Source: an uncultured Mailhella sp. (GTDB lineage: Bacteria > Desulfobacterota > Desulfovibrionia > Desulfovibrionales > Desulfovibrionaceae). Taken from it: 6,583 bases of DNA. The stretch spans positions 1-6,583 of the forward strand of contig CAOMFZ010000119.1 in the NCBI GenBank assembly GCA_948482415.1, read 5' to 3'. This document shows, one piece after another, positions 1-4,201 of the stretch. The position numbers were made by a program, and so were the translations under genes. Below the pieces are notes generated by a model that did no database searches, was not told where the DNA came from, and worked only from the letters and a program-made list of their open reading frames with translations. Each line of letters starts with the position of its first letter. Position 1 is the stretch's first letter.

Positions 1-936
1 TACAAAAGAGTGCATGATATCGACATCAAAAGTGAAAATGTGATTGTGGGAAACGGGGGCAAGCAATGCCTGTATAATCTTTTGCTCTGCCTTTTAGATG
101 AAGGCGATGACGTGCTCATTCCTGTTCCCTACTGGACAAGCTATCCCGATATGGCAGTTCTCGCAGGTGCCAACCCTGTTTTTGTACCCTCAAGTGTTGA
201 AAACGGCTACAAAATTTCCCTTGAAGCTTTGAACGCAAGCCTTACGTCCAAAACAAAAGTTCTCATTTTAAACAGCCCCAGCAATCCCTCCGGTATGGCA
301 TATACGCAGGAAGAACTCGACAAAATCTTGCACTGGGCAATAGAAAAAAATATTTTTGTCATTGCAGATGAAGTCTATGAACAGCTTGTGTATAATCCGT
401 CCTGTCAATCAAGCGCAAGCAAGCTTTTTATGCAGTACCCTGAAAATATTGCTCTTTTGAATGCATTTTCTAAAAGCTTTGCCATGACAGGCTGGCGTCT
501 GGGATTTGCTGTTGCCCATAAGGATTTAATCAAAGAAATGATTAAAATGCAGGGACAAATCACCTCCAGTATCAACTCCATAGCTCAAAAAGCAGGCGTT
601 ACAGCCCTTACTTCTTCCTATGACTGCATTTATTCCATGCGTGAAGCATTTATGCGCCGCTGTGACTTTGCCTGGCAGGAAATGAGCTCATGGAAAGGCA
701 TTATTTGTCCAAAACCGGAAGGAGCTTTTTATCTTTTCCCTGATGTCAGCGCGCTCTTCTGCGATAAATACAAAAATGCACAGGAACTTTGCGCCTATCT
801 TTTAGAGGAAGCAAAAGTCGCCGTTATGCCCGGGGACGCCTTTGGACTTGCAAACTGCATCAGAATATCCTATGCGGTTTCTGATGAAACATTAAAAAAA
901 GCATTGGCAGCCATAAAAAAAGCCCTGTATAACTAG
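1..936 (+). CDS. Pyridoxal-phosphate aminotransferase, aspartate aminotransferase family (5' partial)
   Basis: This is a fold-type I (class I/II) PLP-dependent aminotransferase that moves an amino group between an amino acid and a 2-oxo acid in the cytoplasm. The frame is open from the first base, so the true start lies upstream. About 311 residues are visible; relatives are near 390-400, so about 80 N-terminal residues are missing. Counting residue 1 at the GTG codon at position 10, visible motifs are NGGKQ (15-19, PLP phosphate side), PYW (40-42), NSPSNPSG (88-95, with the conserved Asn92), ADEVY (119-123, Asp120 for the pyridine nitrogen and Tyr123), SKSFAMTGWRLG (154-165, with Schiff-base Lys155) and IRIS (284-287, Arg285 in the position that binds the substrate carboxylate). 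The GTG is not a credible start because the conserved N-terminal arm would be absent. Family membership is clear; substrate (aspartate or another amino acid) cannot be fixed from this sequence. pgi follows after 45 bp and may be co-transcribed. Confidence 0.93.
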   Translation, partial: YKRVHDIDIKSENVIVGNGGKQCLYNLLLCLLDEGDDVLIPVPYWTSYPDMAVLAGANPVFVPSSVENGYKISLEALNASLTSKTKVLILNSPSNPSGMAYTQEELDKILHWAIEKNIFVIADEVYEQLVYNPSCQSSASKLFMQYPENIALLNAFSKSFAMTGWRLGFAVAHKDLIKEMIKMQGQITSSINSIAQKAGVTALTSSYDCIYSMREAFMRRCDFAWQEMSSWKGIICPKPEGAFYLFPDVSALFCDKYKNAQELCAYLLEEAKVAVMPGDAFGLANCIRISYAVSDETLKKALAAIKKALYN

Positions 937-981
937 TCGATTATAAATAGCCCTTACAAAATCAACCCGTCAGGACTAGCC

Positions 982-2274
982 ATGAATTTTTATAATGCTG
1001 AACAATTTTCCTATCCCTGCGAAGATCCGCTTGCTATTCGTGTCATTCATGAATGCATCGAAACATTGCAGGAAGAGCAGCTTCCCTTTGCAACCCTTGA
1101 TTTTATTCCGGAACTATTCAAACAACTTGAAGACTATAAGGAATATTTTGCGGAATTTGACCACCTCTTATTGCTGGGAATTGGAGGATCTGCCCTTGGT
1201 CCGCATGCTTTGCAAAAAGCATTCAGTCCACAGGATAAATGCGTTTTGACATCAAGCCCAAACCTCTGCCCGCAAAAACATTTATGGGTTATTGATAATG
1301 TCAATTCCGTGCATTTGTCAGAGTGCCTGACCAGGCTTCCTTTGGAAAAAACTCTTGTGCTGACAATCAGTAAATCCGGCTCAACCCTTGAAACCATTGC
1401 CCAGTATTTTATTTGCAAAGAGCATTTTCATGATTGTTTTCCGCAAAACTGGCAAAAACATTTTTTTGTCATTACTGATGAAAAAAAAGGCTTTTTGCGT
1501 CAGGAAATAAAAGAAAACAACTATAAATCTCTTCCTGTGCCGGAGCTTCTCGGCGGACGTTTCAGCATTTTCTGTGCAGTGGGTCTGGTGCCGGCTCTTT
1601 TCCTCGGCATTGATTATAAAGCCTTTATCCAAGGGGCATCAGATACAAAAAATGAATTTTTTGCCCAGTGCTCTGCCTATTTAAATGACAGCAAATCCCC
1701 TTTGCCCCGCCTTTTTGAATTAGCCAATTTTACTTACAGCACCATGCAAAGCGGCTATGACGACCTTATCTTTTTTAACTATATTCCCAAGTGGTGCAGT
1801 TTAAATGACTGGTTCAGACAATTATGGTCTGAAAGTCTGGGCAAAAACGGCAAAGGTTCAACGCCTGTTATTGCTCTTGGAACTATAGACCAGCACTCTA
1901 TTTTACAGCTTTTTTTAGACAGCAAACCCAATAAGGCAGCTATTTTTCTCACTTCTTCCGCAAAAAATTTTGATAACCGTTGCAAAATCTCCGAAAATCT
2001 TCCCGCAGAATGGCAGTGGCTTGCGGGCAAAAATATTGCCGACATACTTCAGGCTGAAGCAGCGGCAACAAGACAATCCATGATAAATCACCATATCCCT
2101 CTGTGCAGTATGGATTTTGAAAAAACAGATGAATATGCACTTGGAAAAATCATGTGGGAGCTGTGCATGACAACTATTTTAACGGCTCATTTTCTGGGCA
2201 TTAATCCCTATGACCAGCCGGCAGTGGAAGAAAGCAAAAAAATTGCCAGAGAAACTCTTTCCAAACAAAAATAA
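982..2274 (+). CDS. pgi: Glucose-6-phosphate isomerase
   Basis: Pgi interconverts glucose-6-phosphate and fructose-6-phosphate in the cytoplasm, linking glycolysis, gluconeogenesis and the pentose phosphate pathway. The 430-residue protein belongs to the short Pgi type (E. coli has 549 residues). It shows the two sugar-isomerase (SIS) domains in order. The first has GIGGSALGP at 66-74 and SKSGSTLET at 130-138 (phosphate binding), followed by GGRFS at 191-195. The second has ESLGK at 284-288 (Glu284 aligns with the catalytic base), His304 in TIDQHS (ring-opening His) and PAVEESK at 413-419 (Lys419 aligns with the catalytic Lys). All expected catalytic residues appear present. ATG 982 is preceded by AGGA at 972-975 with a 6-base spacer. 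The gene lies 45 bp after the aminotransferase and 58 bp before the DUF503 gene; no clear terminator separates it from the latter. Confidence 0.96.
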   Translation: MNFYNAEQFSYPCEDPLAIRVIHECIETLQEEQLPFATLDFIPELFKQLEDYKEYFAEFDHLLLLGIGGSALGPHALQKAFSPQDKCVLTSSPNLCPQKHLWVIDNVNSVHLSECLTRLPLEKTLVLTISKSGSTLETIAQYFICKEHFHDCFPQNWQKHFFVITDEKKGFLRQEIKENNYKSLPVPELLGGRFSIFCAVGLVPALFLGIDYKAFIQGASDTKNEFFAQCSAYLNDSKSPLPRLFELANFTYSTMQSGYDDLIFFNYIPKWCSLNDWFRQLWSESLGKNGKGSTPVIALGTIDQHSILQLFLDSKPNKAAIFLTSSAKNFDNRCKISENLPAEWQWLAGKNIADILQAEAAATRQSMINHHIPLCSMDFEKTDEYALGKIMWELCMTTILTAHFLGINPYDQPAVEESKKIARETLSKQK

Positions 2275-2332
2275 TTCCATACCGGGCAGTTATTCTTTTT
2301 AATTTATAGTATGATTACACGAAGGAAAATTT

Positions 2333-2620
2333 ATGCTCATTGCCATATTAACCGTTGAATATACGCTGCACGGCAATGATAATCTCAAGGCAAAACGCCG
2401 TGTTGCCAATAGTCTCAAAACCAAGGTGCGCAACACTTTTAATGTGGCGATTGCAGAAGCCGGCACAGAAAATTCTCTGACTAAGCTCCGCCTGCAAGTT
2501 GTTTCCCTGAGCAATGAAGAACGCCATTTACGGTCCCGCATGGACAAATGTCTTGCCATGATGGAATCCATTTGCGCTGAAGAAATGACCTGGAGCGACA
2601 TTGAACTGGTGGATTATTAA
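2333..2620 (+). CDS. DUF503 (YlxP-like) family protein
   Basis: This 95-residue protein matches the DUF503 family, whose B. subtilis member is YlxP. The recognisable features are the N-terminal strand MLIAILTVEYTLHG, the NLKAKRRVANSLKTKVRN segment (17-34, the family's 'SLKxKR' region) and FNVAIAEAG at 36-44. Biochemical function is not firmly established. YlxP is usually encoded between infB and rbfA, which suggests a role in translation or ribosome assembly; that is inference from context. The ATG has a good Shine-Dalgarno sequence, GAAGGA at 2321-2326, six bases upstream. The gene is in an unusual place: pgi is upstream instead of infB, and a gene-free AT-rich gap follows instead of rbfA. 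The length is normal for the family and no frameshift is seen. Confidence 0.87.
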   Translation: MLIAILTVEYTLHGNDNLKAKRRVANSLKTKVRNTFNVAIAEAGTENSLTKLRLQVVSLSNEERHLRSRMDKCLAMMESICAEEMTWSDIELVDY

Positions 2621-2764
2621 TTTTCATATAAAAGTATATCCACCTGTTAATACTATCTATTTTTTATAATTTATTCTTTTCTTTTCAACAAAAGCAAAAC
2701 TTACCCTCTTAACCCTTGAATATCCCTTATTTTTGCTGGACAAAGGCAAAAAAGTAAGCTAAAA

Positions 2765-2797
2765 AGAAAAAGCGTTTTTAAAAGAAACGTGTTTTTT
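2765..2797 (+). terminator. Possible rho-independent terminator after the DUF503 gene
   Basis: A hairpin pairs GCGTTT (2772-2777) with AAACGT (2785-2790), including one G-T wobble, and continues into the short loop. It is followed by T6 at 2792-2797. The A-rich tract 2765-2770 can also pair with that T tract, which gives the A-hairpin-T layout of a weak, possibly bidirectional terminator. The stem has few G-C pairs and lies about 150 bases after the DUF503 stop codon, so the call is tentative. Confidence 0.35.
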
Positions 2798-2843
2798 GTT
2801 GTGTCAAAATTTTATTGTTATGGGACAAAACAAAACAAAGTAA

Positions 2844-2871
2844 GTGACCAACAATTTGATTTTATTACACT
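2844..2871 (+). promoter_or_regulatory. Weak candidate sigma-70 promoter for truB
   Basis: GTGACC (2844-2849) resembles a -35 box (4 of 6 to TTGACA) and TACACT (2866-2871) a -10 box (4 of 6 to TATAAT), with a 16-base spacer. Initiation would fall near 2878, only a few bases before the truB ATG at 2884. That would fit the absence of a Shine-Dalgarno sequence there by giving a nearly leaderless mRNA. In such AT-rich DNA chance matches are common. Confidence 0.22.
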
Positions 2872-2883
2872 ATTTATCTATTT

Positions 2884-3780
2884 ATGGAACAAAAACACGG
2901 TATTCTTTTACTCAACAAACCTAAAGGCATGAGTTCCGCCTTTGCCATTGGACGTCTTAAAAGGCTTGGACAAAAGAAAATTGGCCATGCCGGCACTCTG
3001 GACCCCATGGCAACAGGACTTCTTATAGTGCTTTTAGGAGAAGCGACCAAGATATCCGGCTATCTTTTGGAAAATGGCGAAAAAACCTATTCGGGTACGC
3101 TGGAACTGGGAAAAACAACGGATACCTGGGACGCTGAAGGAACGATCCTGACAAAAAAGGATTATTCCTTTATTACTCAGGAAATGCTTGAAAATGCTGT
3201 AAAAAATTGGCTTGGGACGTCCATTCAGGAAGTTCCTCCCTATTCGGCAGCAAAGCATAATGGACAGGCACTGTATAAACTTGCCCGTGCAGGAAAAGAA
3301 GTACCTGTCAAAACAAAAGAAATTCATATTTCGCATGCCGAAATTCAATGGGTGGATTTGCCATGCATGCGATTTCGGGTAACTTGCAGTTCTGGCTCCT
3401 ATATACGGTCCCTGGCCCACAGCTTGGGGATGCGACTGGGATGCGGAGCAATGCTCACAGAACTTACCCGTGAGTATAGTCACCCTTTTTCACTTCAAGA
3501 AGCTGTAACACTTGAAGAATTGCAGGAAAATCCGGAAATACTGACTGAAAAACTTATTTCTCTGGAAAAAGGCTTGCCAAACTGGCGAGTAATTGAGTTA
3601 TTGGATAGTGATGTAAAAGCTGTCAAAAATGGCAATCCCATTCAAACAACGGACAGCAATTTTACGGAAAATGAAAAAGTATTTCTGCGCTGGCAGGGAA
3701 ATATTCTGGCAATTGCCGAAGCAAAAATCCTTGGAAACAAAAATTCCTGGCAAATACTAAGGGGACTTGTAACCCTTTAA
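2884..3780 (+). CDS. truB: tRNA pseudouridine(55) synthase
   Basis: TruB converts uridine 55 in the T-loop of most tRNAs to pseudouridine. The 298-residue protein has the TruB hallmarks in order: HGILLLNKPKGMSS at 5-18; GHAGTLDPMATG at 34-45 with catalytic Asp40; KTYSG at 68-72, with Tyr69 at the conserved active-site tyrosine; VPPYSAAKHNGQALYKLARAG at 117-137 (a conserved structural segment); and SGSYIRSLAHSLG at 170-182 with the conserved Arg175. Residues from about 235 to the end form the C-terminal PUA-like region. The start is ATG 2884: the frame has a stop at 2857-2859 and no ATG, GTG or TTG between. The N-terminus also aligns well with the family. No Shine-Dalgarno sequence is visible; the 25 bases before the ATG are nearly all A and T. 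rpsO starts 32 bp downstream, so the two are probably co-transcribed. Confidence 0.96.
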   Translation: MEQKHGILLLNKPKGMSSAFAIGRLKRLGQKKIGHAGTLDPMATGLLIVLLGEATKISGYLLENGEKTYSGTLELGKTTDTWDAEGTILTKKDYSFITQEMLENAVKNWLGTSIQEVPPYSAAKHNGQALYKLARAGKEVPVKTKEIHISHAEIQWVDLPCMRFRVTCSSGSYIRSLAHSLGMRLGCGAMLTELTREYSHPFSLQEAVTLEELQENPEILTEKLISLEKGLPNWRVIELLDSDVKAVKNGNPIQTTDSNFTENEKVFLRWQGNILAIAEAKILGNKNSWQILRGLVTL

Positions 3781-3781
3781 C

Positions 3782-3797
3782 TCCATGTTTTCATGGA
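3782..3797 (+). promoter_or_regulatory. Small hairpin in the rpsO leader, next to its ribosome binding site
   Basis: TCCATG (3782-3787) and CATGGA (3792-3797) form a perfect 6-bp stem with a TTTT loop, one base before the rpsO Shine-Dalgarno sequence. The bases CTCC at 3781-3784, mostly inside the 5' arm, could instead pair with GGAG at 3800-3803 in that Shine-Dalgarno sequence, so two exclusive structures are possible. S15 represses its own mRNA through leader structures in several bacteria. A similar role here is inference. Confidence 0.42.
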
Positions 3798-3798
3798 C

Positions 3799-3804
3799 AG
3801 GAGG
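3799..3804 (+). promoter_or_regulatory. Strong Shine-Dalgarno sequence that selects the GTG start of rpsO
   Basis: AGGAGG lies 8 bases before GTG 3813. The ATG two codons later (3819) would be 14 bases away, which is too far. This supports GTG as the start, giving a protein beginning Met-Ala-Met-Asp. Confidence 0.85.
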
Positions 3805-3812
3805 ATAGTGCT

Positions 3813-4082
3813 GTGGCTATGGATGCAGCTCAAAAACAAGCAGTTATTGCTGCTCACGCAAAACACGAAGGCGACACCGGTTCCCCGGAAGTTCAAATTG
3901 CCCTTTTAACCGCTCGTATTGATGGTCTTACGGAACACTTCAAAACCCACAAAAAAGACTTTCACAGCCGTACCGGTCTTTTGAAACTTGTTGGTCAACG
4001 TCGTAAACTTCTTACTTACTTGAAAAAAACCGATATCCAACGTTATCGTGCTCTCATCGAAAAACTTGGATTGCGTAAGTAA
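3813..4082 (+). CDS. rpsO: 30S ribosomal protein S15
   Basis: S15 binds 16S rRNA early in assembly of the 30S platform, at the three-way junction of helices 20-22, and forms an intersubunit bridge. The 89-residue length is exactly typical. The sequence carries the family signature throughout: GDTGSPEVQIALLTARI at 20-36, then HFKTHKKDFHSRTGLL (42-57, with the rRNA-contacting His and Ser residues), VGQRRKLLTYLKK at 60-72 and RYRALIEKLGLRK at 77-89. It starts with GTG, chosen because of the AGGAGG spaced 8 bases away. It lies 32 bp after truB and 119 bp before pnp, the widely conserved truB-rpsO-pnp order. Its leader has a small hairpin that may be an S15 autoregulatory site. Confidence 0.98.
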   Translation: MAMDAAQKQAVIAAHAKHEGDTGSPEVQIALLTARIDGLTEHFKTHKKDFHSRTGLLKLVGQRRKLLTYLKKTDIQRYRALIEKLGLRK

Positions 4083-4086
4083 TTTT

Positions 4087-4114
4087 AAGGGGAAGGTATC
4101 TTCCCCTTTATCTT
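4087..4114 (+). terminator. Hairpin after rpsO, partial terminator or mRNA end
   Basis: AAGGGGAAG (4087-4095) and CTTCCCCTT (4100-4108) form a perfect 9-bp stem with a GTAT loop, starting 4 bases after the rpsO stop. It is followed by TATCTT, a poor U tract, so termination is likely incomplete and read-through into pnp is expected. In E. coli an attenuating terminator also separates rpsO from pnp. A role as a 3' stabilising stem for rpsO mRNA is an alternative. Confidence 0.6.
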
Positions 4115-4124
4115 AAGAGTAGTC

Positions 4125-4189
4125 GTGTAATGGAGGGTCCGTGAAAAGGACTGAATTTTTTTAGTATTTTTCACGGAATCTCCTTACAC
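4125..4189 (+). promoter_or_regulatory. Long stem-loop in the pnp leader (candidate RNase III/PNPase autoregulatory site)
   Basis: The arms pair as follows: GTGTAA 4125-4130 with TTACAC 4184-4189; GGAG 4132-4135 with CTCC 4180-4183; G4136 with T4179 (wobble); TCCGTGAAAA 4138-4147 with TTTTCACGGA 4168-4177; and G4148 with T4167 (wobble). This gives 20 Watson-Crick pairs and two wobbles, broken only by a bulged T4131 and a G4137/A4178 mismatch, with an 18-base loop. It ends directly before the pnp Shine-Dalgarno sequence and has no U tract after it, so it is not a simple terminator. E. coli pnp mRNA has a long leader stem cut by RNase III, after which PNPase shuts down its own message. The position and roughly two-turn length here fit the same scheme. 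The structure is directly visible; the function is inferred. Confidence 0.65.
4136..4162 (+). terminator. Alternative terminator-like hairpin inside the pnp leader
   Basis: GTCC (4137-4140) can pair with GGAC (4148-4151), extended by a G4136-T4152 wobble, with a 7-base loop. TGAA follows the stem and then T7 at 4156-4162. The 5' arm is shared with the long leader stem-loop, so the two cannot coexist. The stem is only 4-5 bp, hence low confidence. Confidence 0.28.
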
Positions 4190-4194
4190 AGGAG
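4190..4194 (+). promoter_or_regulatory. pnp Shine-Dalgarno sequence, possibly masked by an upstream CTCC
   Basis: AGGAG lies 7 bases before ATG 4202 and directly abuts the long leader stem. TCTCC (4179-4183) can pair with GGAGA (4191-4195) across a 7-base loop, which would hide this site whenever the CTCC is not held by the long stem. Confidence 0.8.
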
Positions 4195-4201
4195 AAAAAA
4201 A

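Larger units (their letters stand above)
2621..2883 (+). other. AT-rich intergenic gap with several weak hairpins; no gene seen
   Basis: No convincing coding sequence or RNA gene is seen in these 263 bp on either strand, and the composition is much richer in A and T than the flanking genes. It contains three imperfect inverted repeats: TTTTTGC 2730-2736 with GCAAAAA 2746-2752 (9-base loop); a hairpin around 2772-2790 with flanking A and T tracts; and TTTTGTT-G-TGTC 2794-2805 with GACA-A-AACAAAA 2824-2835 (one mismatch). An imperfect direct repeat also occurs (2737-2758 and 2821-2844, both starting TGG(G)ACAAA and ending AAAGTAAG or AAGTAAG). The gap lies where rbfA sits in the conserved ylxP-rbfA-truB order, but I saw no RbfA-like fragments. 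It probably holds the 3' end of the DUF503 transcript and the promoter of truB. Confidence 0.6.

Noticed and set aside
933..979. Inverted repeat CTAGTC (933-938) and GACTAG (974-979) between the aminotransferase and pgi
   Set aside because: It has only 6 bp with a 35-base loop and no further pairing beside it; a chance match of this size is likely.
1461..1488. T7 and A8 homopolymer runs inside pgi as possible programmed frameshift sites
   Set aside because: The reading frame runs intact through both runs and the protein aligns with Pgi on both sides, so no frameshift needs to be proposed.
2299..2601. Minus-strand open frame of 100 codons opposite the DUF503 gene
   Set aside because: The + strand product matches DUF503 and has a good Shine-Dalgarno sequence; the antisense protein is Arg/Ser/Leu-rich without family features.
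2621..2883. CRISPR array, tRNA or insertion sequence in the AT-rich gap
   Set aside because: There are no regularly spaced identical repeats, no cloverleaf or CCA-like end and no transposase remnants; only weak A/T-rich hairpins are seen.
3034..3483. Minus-strand open frame of 149 codons opposite truB
   Set aside because: It overlaps the conserved catalytic half of truB, and the predicted protein has no recognisable domain.
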